64,000 nucleotides of DNA from Bacteroidia bacterium 43-41. Its GTDB lineage: Bacteria; Bacteroidota; Bacteroidia; Bacteroidales; Dysgonomonadaceae. The notes beneath the pieces are model-generated. The model did no database searches and was not told the DNA's origin. It worked only from the letters and a program-made list of their open reading frames with translations. Every line of letters begins with the position of its first letter. The first letter of the stretch is position 1. Where the stretch lies: positions 1-64,000 of the forward strand of contig MKTD01000026.1 in NCBI GenBank assembly GCA_001898165.1. The letters are read 5' to 3'. A program made the position numbers and the translations under genes. This document shows, in pieces, positions 23,563 through 32,988 of this stretch.

Positions 23563-24831
23563 ATGAAAAAAATTCAAGATTACGAAATAATGTCGCCCGC
23601 GGGGTCTTACGAGTCCCTGATGGCGGCTATACAAGGCGGTGCAGATTCCATCTATTTCGGCATCGAGGGGTTGAACATGCGTGCCAAATCATCCAACAAT
23701 TTCACCATTGAGGACCTACACAAAATTGCGGGAATCTGCAGGGAGAACAACATAAAAAGTTATCTGACCGTCAACACCATCATTTACGACAACGATATGG
23801 GACTGATGCGGAAAGTGGTGGATGCGGCCAAAGAAGCCGATTTATCGGCAATCATCGCGGCCGATGTGGCGGTGCTGATGTATGCTCGGGACATCGGGAT
23901 GGAAGTGCATCTATCCACCCAATTGAATATTACCAACACTGAATCGCTGAAGTTTTACGCTCAGTTTGCCGATGTAGTGGTTTTGGCGCGCGAACTCAAC
24001 CTCAGCCAGGTCGCTTCGATTCACAAAGACATCATTGAGCAGCAAATTAAGGGACCGTCGGGCGAGCTGGTCCGTATAGAGATGTTTTGTCACGGCGCTT
24101 TGTGCATGGCAGTTTCGGGGAAATGCTATTTGAGTTTGCACGAGAAAGATTTATCGGCGAACCGGGGTGCCTGCAATCAGATCTGCCGCCGCGGATATAT
24201 CGTAAAAGACAAGGAGAGCGAAATTGAACTGGAGATTGACAACGAGCACATCATGTCGCCCAAAGACCTCAAAACCATTCATTTTATGAATAAGATCATG
24301 GATGCAGGCGTTCATGTTTTTAAGATTGAAGGCCGTGCCCGTGGTCCTGAATATGTACGGATTGTCACATCGTGTTACAAAGAAGCCGTTGAGGCATATT
24401 GCAACGATACGTTTTCGCAGGAAAAAATCGACGTGTGGGACGAGAAACTGGCAACCGTTTTCAATCGCGGATTCTGGGACGGATATTATCTTGGCCGGCG
24501 ATTGGGCGAATGGACGCACCGATACGGTTCAGGGGCAACGAAAAGGAAAGTTTACGTGGGCAAAGCCATCAAGCATTTTGGGAATATTGGCGTAGCCGAG
24601 TTTTTGGTGGAGGCACAATCGGTAAAAACAGGCGACGAATTGCTGATTACCGGACCAACCACAGGTGCTGTTTTCTTGACGGCAGAGGATATCCGCGTAG
24701 ATCTGAAACGGGTTGATGAAGCTGTGAAAGGCAGCCATTTCTCCATAAAAACGCCCGAAAAGATCCGCCCGAACGATCAACTTTATAAAATGGTAAAAGC
24801 GGAGCGAAGAGGAACGGCACACGAGAGATAA
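23563..24831 (+). CDS. Peptidase U32 family protein, probable tRNA U34 hydroxylation factor
   Basis: U32-family protein, 422 aa from the ATG at 23563 (MKKIQDYEIMSPAGSYESL). Landmarks: MSPAGSYESLMAAIQGGADSIYFG at the N-terminus, LSTQLNITN near residue 120, EMFCHGALCMAVSGKCYLS near 175 with its conserved cysteines, and GACNQICRRGY near 210. The C-terminal domain (about 330-422) carries the small beta-barrel of the longer U32 proteins. Members of this group (TrhP/YegQ) are now linked to prephenate-dependent hydroxylation of tRNA uridine-34 rather than to proteolysis. An iron-sulfur cluster on the cysteine motif is likely. I chose the later start because the longer frame begins upstream of the promoter and has no family match. 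Confidence 0.9.
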   Translation: MKKIQDYEIMSPAGSYESLMAAIQGGADSIYFGIEGLNMRAKSSNNFTIEDLHKIAGICRENNIKSYLTVNTIIYDNDMGLMRKVVDAAKEADLSAIIAADVAVLMYARDIGMEVHLSTQLNITNTESLKFYAQFADVVVLARELNLSQVASIHKDIIEQQIKGPSGELVRIEMFCHGALCMAVSGKCYLSLHEKDLSANRGACNQICRRGYIVKDKESEIELEIDNEHIMSPKDLKTIHFMNKIMDAGVHVFKIEGRARGPEYVRIVTSCYKEAVEAYCNDTFSQEKIDVWDEKLATVFNRGFWDGYYLGRRLGEWTHRYGSGATKRKVYVGKAIKHFGNIGVAEFLVEAQSVKTGDELLITGPTTGAVFLTAEDIRVDLKRVDEAVKGSHFSIKTPEKIRPNDQLYKMVKAERRGTAHER

Positions 24832-24847
24832 ATTGGCCAATCAGGAA

Positions 24848-25381
24848 TTATTCCAGGGCCTTAAAAAAGTCCCAAATCACAATTCCGGCTGTAACCGACA
24901 CGTTGAGTGAATGTTTTGTGCCGTACTGTGGAATTTCGACACAGCCATCCGAAGCATCTATCACCACCTGTTGCACTCCGTGCACCTCATGCCCGAAGAT
25001 AACAGCATATTTTTCATTCTTATCCAACCGCAAGGTATCCAACAAAAGGCTGTTCTCGGCCTGTTCAATGGAAAAAACGGTATAACCCCTGGCTTTCAGT
25101 TCTTCAATTGCCGGCAAGGGGTCTTCAAAATACCGCCATTTCATCGAATCTTCAGCTCCAAGGGCCGTTTTATGAATCTCGGCATTGGGCGGTGTGGCGG
25201 TAATGCCGCAAAGAATAATTTCCTCCACCCGAAAAGCATCGCCTGTACGAAAAACCGAGCCGATGTTATGCCGGCTACGCACGTTATCCAACACCACTAC
25301 CAACGGTATTTTCTTTGCTTCCCGGAATTCTTCGATACTTATCCTGTTGAGTTCTTCAACGTTGAGTTTTCGTCGTTTCAT
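24848..25381 (-). CDS. SpoU/TrmH-family RNA 2'-O-methyltransferase
   Basis: SPOUT-class methyltransferase, 177 aa from the ATG at 25381. Motif 1 is LDNVRSRHNIGSVFRTGDAF, motif 2 VIFGHEVHGV, and motif 3 VEIPQYGTKHSLNVSVTAGI, which forms the trefoil-knot SAM site. The family methylates ribose 2'-OH groups in tRNA or rRNA; the target here is unknown. A longer in-frame start at 25420 adds 13 residues not typical of the family, so the internal start is preferred. It converges with the U32-family gene and lies just downstream of the glycosyltransferase cluster. Confidence 0.92.
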   Translation of the reverse strand: MKRRKLNVEELNRISIEEFREAKKIPLVVVLDNVRSRHNIGSVFRTGDAFRVEEIILCGITATPPNAEIHKTALGAEDSMKWRYFEDPLPAIEELKARGYTVFSIEQAENSLLLDTLRLDKNEKYAVIFGHEVHGVQQVVIDASDGCVEIPQYGTKHSLNVSVTAGIVIWDFFKALE

Positions 25382-25430
25382 TTTTTTGAGTAATGCTATC
25401 CTGGCAATAACTATTGACATATATAATCAC

Positions 25431-26159
25431 CTATTTCAATACGGCCCGTAAAGCAAACCAGAGATGATGCAGGAACGTTGACACCTGTCCGTAATGCTTC
25501 ACCATTATCCGGTAACGTTCCTTAAGCGAAGCCTTCCGGTTAGCCGTAGTCACTCCTTCGTTCAGGTAATTAATAAGCGTAAGGTATGTATTGTGAATGC
25601 GGCGGGATTTTTTCATCATCCGGATACACCAGTCCACATCGGCAGAGAAACGGTAGTCCAGGCTGTAAGGTTCAAAAATCGTTTTTTTCACAATAAAAGC
25701 CTGGTGGCACACCACCATTCCCTGTTTAAAACTTTTCCAGGAAAGGGTCTCGGGTACGCTTAGCCGGCGCATGAAGAGGAATTTCCCGCTATCGTCAACA
25801 ATAGCCGTTTCGCCGTATATGATATCGGGAGGCGAAGCAGCCTCGAAAGAATTCATCATCCTCTCCACCGTATCATCGGTATAAAAAGTATCGCCCGCAT
25901 TCAGGAAGCAGAGGTAGTCGCCCGTAGTCATTGTTACGGCTTTGTTCATCGCATCGTACAATCCTTTATCGGACTCGCTGACCCATTTCAGTGCCGAGTT
26001 CCCGTATTTCTGTATCAACGAAACCGTATGGTCTTCCGATTTTCCATCCACAACAATATGCTCCACGTAGGGATACGTTTGTCCGCTGACACTCTTCAGT
26101 GTCCTCTCCAACGTTTTTTCGGCGTTATAAGTAACGGTTATGACAGACAGTTTATTCAT
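25431..26159 (-). CDS. Family 2 glycosyltransferase
   Basis: A 242-aa GT-A fold glycosyltransferase (GT2). The donor-binding N-terminus is LSVITVTYNAEKTLERTL, with HIVVDGKSEDHT near residue 35. The metal-binding DxD-like position is CFLNAGDTFY near 86. ADVDWCIRMMKKS near 167 matches the ED-type acceptor/catalytic region of WcaA-like enzymes. It probably adds one sugar to a lipid-linked surface glycan. Last gene of a four-gene cluster; its start overlaps the preceding methyltransferase by 4 bp (ATGA type), indicating coupling. Confidence 0.9.
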   Translation of the reverse strand: MNKLSVITVTYNAEKTLERTLKSVSGQTYPYVEHIVVDGKSEDHTVSLIQKYGNSALKWVSESDKGLYDAMNKAVTMTTGDYLCFLNAGDTFYTDDTVERMMNSFEAASPPDIIYGETAIVDDSGKFLFMRRLSVPETLSWKSFKQGMVVCHQAFIVKKTIFEPYSLDYRFSADVDWCIRMMKKSRRIHNTYLTLINYLNEGVTTANRKASLKERYRIMVKHYGQVSTFLHHLWFALRAVLK

Positions 26160-26881
26160 TTTCGGGCATAAATAGCGATATACGGCGATAAGAACTTACC
26201 TTTTACCGGAAAAAGCTTGGAGGCGTAACTCAGCATTTTCACCATTTTCCGAAAAGGCTTGTTTTCGGGCTTCGGTTCTAACCAGAGCATGGGTTTACCG
26301 ATATAATCGACGGAAACATCGTGTAAATCAAACAGCCCCATGATCTTATGCAAGTATCCAATTTCCATCGACTTCAAATTGTGCGCCTCCAGGTTCTCTT
26401 TATCAAACCATTTTTGCATTTTACCGTTCAAACCGAGAAAATTAGGAATCAGCATAAATAATTGTCCGTCCTCCGAAAGCAAATCCACATGCCGCGCAAT
26501 CACATCTCGCGTGTCCTGAAAATGCTCGATAAATCCCGATGAAAAGACTACATCGTATTTTTTTTCAGACGAAAATTTGAAAAAATCGGTATCGATACAC
26601 CGGATAGTATTCTCCGGAAGATGATTGATTGCTTCAAACTTCCGAACAATACCCATATTCATGTAAAAATCCAACACGGTAACCTCTTTGATGCCGTGCT
26701 TGTAAAAATACGCCGCAAAGACCCCGGGAAAACCGCCGATCTCGATAAAACTTTTGCCCCGGCAGAGCTTCGGGATAAATTTCCCGAAAACCACTTTCCG
26801 GGGGATCTTATCAAACTGATAATTTGACCAGTATGTCTCCCAGTGCGACTGATCGGTAATATTATTGGGGTCGTTCTTCAT
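26156..26881 (-). CDS. Class I SAM-dependent methyltransferase of the glycan cluster
   Basis: A 241-aa methyltransferase with a Rossmann-like fold. Motif I reads FIEIGGFPGVFAAYF (about residues 41-55), the acidic residue after beta-2 is in TVLDFYM, and the motif IV region reads YDVVFSSGFIEHF. It is embedded between glycosyltransferase genes, overlapping both neighbours (20 bp and 4 bp), so it likely methylates a sugar residue or a glycan end in the same pathway. Substrate unknown. Confidence 0.85.
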   Translation of the reverse strand: MKNDPNNITDQSHWETYWSNYQFDKIPRKVVFGKFIPKLCRGKSFIEIGGFPGVFAAYFYKHGIKEVTVLDFYMNMGIVRKFEAINHLPENTIRCIDTDFFKFSSEKKYDVVFSSGFIEHFQDTRDVIARHVDLLSEDGQLFMLIPNFLGLNGKMQKWFDKENLEAHNLKSMEIGYLHKIMGLFDLHDVSVDYIGKPMLWLEPKPENKPFRKMVKMLSYASKLFPVKGKFLSPYIAIYARK

Positions 26882-28103
26882 AAACCTTTAAATAACGATT
26901 GACAATTTTTTCCTGTGCGTACTCCGACAACACTTTTTCCCGGGCATTTTCCGAAAGCAACCGGAAGTCGGCCTCAAAAAGAGTCCAGAGCAAGCCATCG
27001 GCTAAGTCTTCAGCGTTTTTATATTCAGCCACATATCCGTTTTTCCTGTGATCGATCATTTCAGGGATTCCACCAATGTTGAACCCCACACAAGGTGTTC
27101 CACAGGCCATCGCCTCCATGATGGTATTCGGCAAGTTTTCCTGCAACGAAGGCGTCACAAAAACATCGGCAGCATTATACAGGCCGGGCATCTTATCGGA
27201 GGTAACGAATCCGGCATTTACGGATGAGGCCGGTAATTGTTGTGCTATTTCGTCTCCGTTGGTTCCGGCAATCAAAAACAACACATTCTTATTGTCCATC
27301 CGCCTGCCGGCTTCTATCAGGTAATCCATTCCCTTTCGTTTGTCGGAAGCCTTTACAGCTGCAAAGAGAATAATTTTTTTATCCGTAGGCAAGCCCAGTT
27401 TATGCTTTGTTTCCGTTTTATCTTCGGGAGAGTACTTTTGTGTATCAATAGGGTTGGGAATGGAAATAACCTTGTGTCCTTGTGTGAGCGGGCTATTTTC
27501 GGCCAACTCCTTCAGCCAGTTGCTACAAGCCACAAAATCTATTCTTCCCCGAGCGTAAACCGATTGTTTTTTTCGAAAAATCCGGTGGGAGAGATCGTTG
27601 TCCGATGCTCTCTTCAAATAAGGGCAATTTCCGCAGGAATGTTGAAAGTTTGTACACGTTCCGGCGTGATGGCAGATGCCCGTAAACGGCCACATATCGT
27701 GCATGGTCCATACTACTTTTTTCCCGGAAGCAAGAATCTTCCCGATTTCGTTCAGCGATAACATTCCCTGGTTGATCCAATGCAGATGAATGACATCGGC
27801 CGATTTGAATTCAGGAAGTTCGGTAATCGAAACGCCCCTGTTGGCGATGGAGATATCGAATAAGTGATCTCTTGAGAACCGGTTGTCTAAAAATATTTTT
27901 CCCCGCTCCCAACAGAAATTCCACTCATTTTGAATTTTACTGCCGATCCGGACAACGCTACCTTCGTTTGAATACTTATCGCACACCAGCATCTTTGCCT
28001 CAACGCCATTGAATCTGCCGGAATTCAACGCGTCCATCAATCGAAACGCCGCTATGGCCGCCCCGCCGTGAATATCGGATGTGCTGATAATAAGTACGTT
28101 CAT
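26862..28103 (-). CDS. Family 4 glycosyltransferase (GT-B)
   Basis: A 413-aa retaining glycosyltransferase of the GT4 family. The N-terminal Rossmann domain starts MNVLIISTSDIHGGAAIAAFRL. HMHDMWPFTG-like WTMHDMWPFTGICHH near residue 133 is typical of the subgroup acting on lipopolysaccharide or capsule sugars. The donor-site signature EAMACGTPCVGFNIGGIPEMI lies near 330-350. A cluster of cysteines (CHHAGTCTNFQHSCGNCPYL) near 143-162 may bind a metal and is characteristic of this subgroup. Starts 4 bp after the preceding glycosyltransferase gene. Confidence 0.93.
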   Translation of the reverse strand: MNVLIISTSDIHGGAAIAAFRLMDALNSGRFNGVEAKMLVCDKYSNEGSVVRIGSKIQNEWNFCWERGKIFLDNRFSRDHLFDISIANRGVSITELPEFKSADVIHLHWINQGMLSLNEIGKILASGKKVVWTMHDMWPFTGICHHAGTCTNFQHSCGNCPYLKRASDNDLSHRIFRKKQSVYARGRIDFVACSNWLKELAENSPLTQGHKVISIPNPIDTQKYSPEDKTETKHKLGLPTDKKIILFAAVKASDKRKGMDYLIEAGRRMDNKNVLFLIAGTNGDEIAQQLPASSVNAGFVTSDKMPGLYNAADVFVTPSLQENLPNTIMEAMACGTPCVGFNIGGIPEMIDHRKNGYVAEYKNAEDLADGLLWTLFEADFRLLSENAREKVLSEYAQEKIVNRYLKVYEERPQ

Positions 28104-28107
28104 ACTG

Positions 28108-29004
28108 CTACCTGTTTCTCACGAACCGGTTTATTCTTCCGGTCAATTTTGCCCAAAATGAGTTTTTTCTTCCGTAATATTTTCCGATTATTTTTCTTGC
28201 AGTCTTATTTTCTTCGATCTGCGCGATCTCTATCTTCAATTCATCCCTGTAAAGATGGGTTGTATACGTTATATTTTTTCCGCAATGCCTTCCGCTTCCG
28301 TCAAATCCGATATTCTGTACCAGTGATCGCCCGGCATTGAGAGACAGGATATCTTTCAGGAAAAGGGACGCGTTCCACCGGATTGCCCAAGAGTCATTTT
28401 CCCCTTTTATTTGTCTGCGCAACATGCGTGTATAAGGGTAATTCCCATTGAAGTCGAATGTTTTGCTTAAATTTCTTCTTTCAATCTCCGACAACAACGC
28501 TTTACCGTCCGGATTGAAGTGCTCCCATGCTCTTTTCCAAGTTGCCCAGCCCCAGCTTCCCGTCCATTTTATTAAAAAGGTTTCCGGTAATTCCGGCAAA
28601 GGATGGCAGTAGCCATGTATGTGTCCGATCCTGTTCTCGTTCTCAAACATATCCAAGGCTTCATTCATGAATGTCAGAAAAGAAGGAGACGTAATCAAAT
28701 CATCCTCAAGAACAATCACCTTGCCATATTCGTTCACGATGCGGGTGACGCCGTCAATAATGTTTTTTGCCAACCCAATGTTATGGGTGTTTTCTATAAT
28801 GTTGATTTTCCTGAATCCGTCGATAGTCTGAATGATTTTTCGTACTTCCTCTACATCCTTTTTATCCGTTTCATTTTTGTATCCATCGGAAAACACGAAT
28901 AGTTCACTTTCACTGCAGAGTGAATTATTAAGTAATGCTTTCAATGTTTGCTGTGTATGGGATGGGCGATTATACGTAAAGAGTAATATGGGAGCGGATG
29001 ACAT
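28108..29004 (-). CDS. GT2-like glycosyltransferase, first gene of the glycan cluster
   Basis: A 298-aa protein with a GT-A-type N-terminus (PILLFTYNRPSHTQQTLKAL), a GLAKNIIDGV segment, and VIVLEDDLITSPSFL near residue 95 supplying the acidic metal-binding residues. SWGWATWKRAWEHF near 155 is typical of Bacteroidetes glycosyltransferases of this type. It opens the 29.0-25.4 kb cluster behind a -7 promoter element. The cluster probably builds a short surface polysaccharide or LPS outer-core branch. Confidence 0.87.
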   Translation of the reverse strand: MSSAPILLFTYNRPSHTQQTLKALLNNSLCSESELFVFSDGYKNETDKKDVEEVRKIIQTIDGFRKINIIENTHNIGLAKNIIDGVTRIVNEYGKVIVLEDDLITSPSFLTFMNEALDMFENENRIGHIHGYCHPLPELPETFLIKWTGSWGWATWKRAWEHFNPDGKALLSEIERRNLSKTFDFNGNYPYTRMLRRQIKGENDSWAIRWNASLFLKDILSLNAGRSLVQNIGFDGSGRHCGKNITYTTHLYRDELKIEIAQIEENKTARKIIGKYYGRKNSFWAKLTGRINRFVRNR

Positions 29005-29044
29005 AAATGAATGGGATGTTAAATAATTGAATGCAAATTAAATA

Positions 29045-29052
29045 CAAAGATA
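29045..29052 (-). promoter_or_regulatory. -7 element of the glycosyltransferase cluster
   Basis: CAAAGATA on the plus strand reads TATCTTTG on the minus strand, 41 bp upstream of the start at 29004. No good -33 box was seen. Confidence 0.5.
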
Positions 29053-29093
29053 AAGGAAATAAGTTGAATCTAAGACACTCCTGACTACCGAAT

Positions 29094-29984
29094 TCATGCT
29101 CTCCGTTCTACTTTCTCATACGGTATATTGCCGATTTCAGCAGCCGTTTCGGAGTAAGAACTATAGTATGAACCTATCATTTTTTGTGTGCGGGACAAGG
29201 TATATAGTTCCACCAAAGCATCCTGCATCCCCTCGGGTGTAGAGCGCGAAACGGGTTTCCAATGAGTGATTATACGATCTCCGAAAATAGCTGTCAGTCT
29301 CTTTTTTTCTTCCATTGAGTCGGAGGCAAGATAGAAGCACACATCATTATTCATTTTGATTTCTTCTTTCATCCGCAGGATGAATAATTCCGTAGGGCTT
29401 TTTTCGATGGAAATGATATTATCGGTGCGGCGGATATGGACGCCCACGGTATGCGTTGTGAAATCTTTACATTTTTCATTGATTTGCTTCTGCAAATCCG
29501 GGATAGGGCTGAAAGATGCAAAACTTCTTTGTCGGTCACCGGGATGAAATTGCAGGCATGCCGACAAATAAGATTTTTTATTGGACAGTGCCCATCGGCG
29601 AAAATCGAAATTCCTGTATGTTCTTTGTGTGACCTCGTCTTCATACAGACAACTGCTGAAACGTATTTTTTGAAACAGGTGCGGAATAAAGAAATTCTTT
29701 TTTCGTGGACGATCGTTCAGTATATAATCTGTGAGGATGGCATTCCGCAATGTTAAACGTGGAATTTTCAACGGTTGGAACAGTTGCTCGAAGGAACAAT
29801 TCAATCCTTGGTCTTTAAACCAGATTGCAGTGGCAGATATATCTGTATCCTGTGTCAGGACGATAAGCGCTTCTATGGCTTTCATGCGGTTTGCCAGCCC
29901 GCCATAAGGTATAAGTGTAACGGATGATTTCACAACTTCAGACCTCTTTACCAGTTTAAAATTGAATTTTCGAAGATAAAACAT
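29094..29984 (-). CDS. Fucosyltransferase-like protein (HxRRTD motif)
   Basis: A 296-aa protein. TLIPYGGLANRMKAIEALI near residue 24 and VGVHIRRTDNI near 180 resemble the phosphate/GDP-binding blocks of GT11/GT23-like and NodZ/POFUT-type fucosyltransferases. The C-terminal YTLSRTQKMIGSYYSSYSETAAE block (about 262-284) matches their conserved SSFS-type motif. A GDP-fucose-dependent role is inferred. Its start overlaps the 3' end of the MBL hydrolase gene by 29 bp. The first 15 residues are poorly conserved in character, so a slightly later start is possible. It lies next to, but 89 bp apart from, the four-gene glycan cluster. Confidence 0.75.
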   Translation of the reverse strand: MFYLRKFNFKLVKRSEVVKSSVTLIPYGGLANRMKAIEALIVLTQDTDISATAIWFKDQGLNCSFEQLFQPLKIPRLTLRNAILTDYILNDRPRKKNFFIPHLFQKIRFSSCLYEDEVTQRTYRNFDFRRWALSNKKSYLSACLQFHPGDRQRSFASFSPIPDLQKQINEKCKDFTTHTVGVHIRRTDNIISIEKSPTELFILRMKEEIKMNNDVCFYLASDSMEEKKRLTAIFGDRIITHWKPVSRSTPEGMQDALVELYTLSRTQKMIGSYYSSYSETAAEIGNIPYEKVERRA

Positions 29985-30783
29985 TCCGGCGGAAAACGTC
30001 TAAATTTACTTCCACTCCCACCTCTATTCCCTTGCGGGTAAGTTCATTCTTCACTGTTTCATATGCCAGATCGGGATGATTGTTGTCGCCGCTCAGGTGG
30101 CAGAGCCAGATATTCCGGAGATCGGACGAGTAATTGTTTGCCAAAAATTCGGCTGTCTGCCGGTTGCTTAAATGCCCCGAACCGTTGCTGATACGCTGTT
30201 TAAGATAATAAGGATAGCGCCCGTTCAGCAGCATCTCTTCGTCGTAATTGCTTTCTATAACCAGATGATTGGCTTTACAGGCGTAATAGGCCACCTCATC
30301 GGTTATGGCTCCTATATCGGTGGCCAGCGTAAGCCGTTGGTTACCGAACTCGAAAAAATATCCGGCGTTGTCGCTGCTGTCATGTGGAACATCAAAAGCC
30401 GTAATCCTGAAATCTTCAACCCGGAACGGTACTCCTTTCTCGATAATCCGTTTGGTTGGGCCGTTGATTATATTTTTAATTAGCGGACAATTGCGGATGC
30501 CACGATGCACTTTCTCGGTGGCATATACCGGGATATTGAATTTTTCGCTCAAATACCCGGCAGATTTTATATGGTCGTAATGGTCGTGTGTAACAAGAAG
30601 GGCGTAAATCCCGGAAAAGTCTATACCGTACTCGGCAAGCCGTTTTTTAATGATTCTCGGCCCTATTCCCGCATCAACAAGAATTCCGTAGTGGCTGTTG
30701 CCCAGGTAATAACAATTACCGCAACTACCGCTGCCTAAGCTGAAGAACGAAAATTTATCGGATGAAAATAAGTTATTTTGCAT
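29956..30783 (-). CDS. MBL-fold metallo-hydrolase (YycJ/WalJ-like)
   Basis: A 275-aa metallo-beta-lactamase-fold protein. The metal ligands are visible: THDHYDH near residue 63, a DVPHDSSDNAGY histidine near 115, the aspartate in LATDIGA near 137, and the final histidine in WLCHLSGDNNHPD near 222. SGSCGNCYYLG at the N-terminus is typical of the YycJ group, implicated in DNA or cell-wall metabolism in Firmicutes and widespread in Bacteroidetes. Function here is unproven. It has its own -7 promoter element 12 bp upstream of the ATG. Confidence 0.88.
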   Translation of the reverse strand: MQNNLFSSDKFSFFSLGSGSCGNCYYLGNSHYGILVDAGIGPRIIKKRLAEYGIDFSGIYALLVTHDHYDHIKSAGYLSEKFNIPVYATEKVHRGIRNCPLIKNIINGPTKRIIEKGVPFRVEDFRITAFDVPHDSSDNAGYFFEFGNQRLTLATDIGAITDEVAYYACKANHLVIESNYDEEMLLNGRYPYYLKQRISNGSGHLSNRQTAEFLANNYSSDLRNIWLCHLSGDNNHPDLAYETVKNELTRKGIEVGVEVNLDVFRRNVLSSKIQF

Positions 30784-30794
30784 ATTCTAGCAGA

Positions 30795-30802
30795 CAAAGG
30801 TA
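30795..30802 (-). promoter_or_regulatory. -7 element of the MBL hydrolase gene
   Basis: CAAAGGTA reads TACCTTTG on the minus strand, 12 bp upstream of the ATG at 30783. This implies a very short leader. Confidence 0.5.
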
Positions 30803-30831
30803 CAAACAATTTACGAGTTGCGGGTTGCGGA

Positions 30832-32976
30832 TTACCAGCAAAAATCCTCAAAATACCGCGTGATGTGTTCGTGCAGATGCACACGGTCGCGCCCCACCAT
30901 ATTGTGTTCGTGCCCGGGATAAATAAAGTAATCGGGATGTGTTCCCGCATCGATCGATGATTTTAAAAACTGCAAGCTCTGCTGCAACACCACTACCGGA
31001 TCTTCGTCGCCGTGAATGATAAGAAGCCGCGATTTCAGGTTACCGGCTTTGTTCAACAGGCTGGCCTCCCGGTAGCCATCGGGATTTTCTTGCGGCGTAT
31101 CCATATATCGTTCGCCGTACATCACTTCGTAATATTTCCAGTCGATCACCGGGCCGCCCGCAACACCCACTTTGAACACATCGGGATAGCGCAGCAACAT
31201 ATTTATCGTCATAAACCCGCCGTAGCTCCAGCCGTGAATACCCAACCGATCCGCATCAACATAAGGCAGCGATTTCAGAAACTCTACACCGCGCATCTGG
31301 TCTTTGGCTTCTTCCACTCCAAGCTGACGATAGGTGATATCTTCAAAATCGCGTCCCCGGTACGTTGTCCCCCTGTTATCCATCACAAAAACAATGTATC
31401 CTTTCTGTGCCATATACGTTTCCCATCCACCCGATCCGTAACGCCAGCGGTTTTGCACCATTTGCGAATGGGGGCCTCCGTACACGTAAATCACCACAGG
31501 ATATTTTTTGCTGGCATCAAAATCAGCGGGTTTGATCATCCGGTAAAACAGATCGGTTTTATCGTCATCGGCTTTCAGGGTTCCCAGTTCCGCAGGCGGC
31601 ATATTGATTGCGGCAAACGGGTTCCGCGCCGATGCGAGTGTAACGGCCTTGCCTGTCCGGGTATCGATAAGATCGGCCTCTCCCGGATTGTCGTGAGACG
31701 AATAGCGGCTAACCAGGTATCTCCCCGAACGGCTGACGGCAATATTATGCATCCCGGGAACAGTGGTCAGCCGATTGATTTTTCCACTCTTCACATTTAC
31801 GCTGTATGCATGCCTGTCTATTGGAGTAGGATTTGTGGAAATGAAAAACAGATGATCTCCTTTTTCGTCAAAGCCCACCACATCGGTAACTTCCCAATCG
31901 CCTTTGGTGAGTTGTTTCAATAATTTTCCCGAAACGTCATACAGGTACAGGTGATTGAATCCGTCGCGTTCGCTTTGCCAGATAAACTGATTGGGATTAT
32001 TTTTGACAAACAAAACCGGATTTTCCGGCTCCACATATTTAGGATGAGTCTCTTCGAAAAGGGTCTTGTCCCAATCACCCGAACCGGCATCGTACCTATT
32101 CATTTTCAGGTGATTCTGTTCGCGGTTGAGTTCGGCAACATATATGAATTTCCCGTCGGGGCTCCAGGCCACGTTTGTCAGGTACTTCTCCCTGGGCTCC
32201 CCTGTTTTCAGGTAAACAGTTTGTCCGGTTTTTATATCGTAAACCCCGATAGTTACTTCGTGGCTTTTCTCGCCTGCCATCGGATACTTGATGCTTTTCT
32301 CCGTTGCAATCCGGGTGGAGATATCCACAATCGGATAATCGGCAACCATTGTTTCATCCATCCGGTAGAACGCCAGCTTGTTTCCGTTTGGCGACCAAAA
32401 GATTCCGCCTTTAATCCCAAACTCATCCCTGTGAACCGCTCGGCCGCAAACAATCCCCTTGTTCTTTTCCGAAGAAATTGCCGTTTCTTTACCTGTCCCG
32501 TCTGTTATATAGAGGTTGTTGTCTTTAGTATAAGCCAGATAAGCATGGCCTGGCGAAAATTCTCTGTTGGCGCTGTTTTTAGGAAAACCAATAGAAGAGA
32601 TTACCCGACCGGTTTTCAGATCGTAAACTCCCATACCGTCAGGAGTCGAAAAGATCAGGTTATCGCCTCCTTCCCTATCAAAACTCACATTAGAGACATT
32701 TCCGTTTCTTTCATTCCCGTTCTTCAGGATTTCATTGAATCTGAAAGCAAGTTTTTTTTTGTCCGGACTCAACGGATTCACTCTAAAAACAGAATCATGC
32801 CTAAGCATAACCAACTCATCTCCATGCCATTGAAATTGCTCAAGAATCCGTGGATAATAATTGTAAAAGTTCTTTCCTCCCGGAATAAGTTCGTCCAACG
32901 TGAACTGTTTGTTTTGCTGGGCGAAAAGCACGCTTGTGAAAGCAATGAATAAAATGAAAATGATATGTTTTTTCAT
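30832..32976 (-). CDS. Dipeptidyl peptidase IV (S9B prolyl peptidase)
   Basis: Exported serine peptidase that removes X-Pro dipeptides, 714 aa with a Sec signal peptide (MKKHIIFILFIAFTSVLFAQ). An eight-bladed beta-propeller (about residues 40-460) includes the FSPGHAYLAY and FWSPNGNKLAFYRMDE segments with the substrate-anchoring glutamate region. The alpha/beta-hydrolase domain contains the nucleophile in HGWSYGGF near residue 588, the aspartate in IHGDEDPVV near 665 and the histidine in YPGHEHNM near 697. This is the DPP-IV type of Porphyromonas and related asaccharolytic, peptide-using Bacteroidales. The FabK-like gene upstream on the same strand is 12 bp away, suggesting an operon. Confidence 0.95.
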   Translation of the reverse strand: MKKHIIFILFIAFTSVLFAQQNKQFTLDELIPGGKNFYNYYPRILEQFQWHGDELVMLRHDSVFRVNPLSPDKKKLAFRFNEILKNGNERNGNVSNVSFDREGGDNLIFSTPDGMGVYDLKTGRVISSIGFPKNSANREFSPGHAYLAYTKDNNLYITDGTGKETAISSEKNKGIVCGRAVHRDEFGIKGGIFWSPNGNKLAFYRMDETMVADYPIVDISTRIATEKSIKYPMAGEKSHEVTIGVYDIKTGQTVYLKTGEPREKYLTNVAWSPDGKFIYVAELNREQNHLKMNRYDAGSGDWDKTLFEETHPKYVEPENPVLFVKNNPNQFIWQSERDGFNHLYLYDVSGKLLKQLTKGDWEVTDVVGFDEKGDHLFFISTNPTPIDRHAYSVNVKSGKINRLTTVPGMHNIAVSRSGRYLVSRYSSHDNPGEADLIDTRTGKAVTLASARNPFAAINMPPAELGTLKADDDKTDLFYRMIKPADFDASKKYPVVIYVYGGPHSQMVQNRWRYGSGGWETYMAQKGYIVFVMDNRGTTYRGRDFEDITYRQLGVEEAKDQMRGVEFLKSLPYVDADRLGIHGWSYGGFMTINMLLRYPDVFKVGVAGGPVIDWKYYEVMYGERYMDTPQENPDGYREASLLNKAGNLKSRLLIIHGDEDPVVVLQQSLQFLKSSIDAGTHPDYFIYPGHEHNMVGRDRVHLHEHITRYFEDFCW

Positions 32977-32988
32977 AAAAAAACTATT

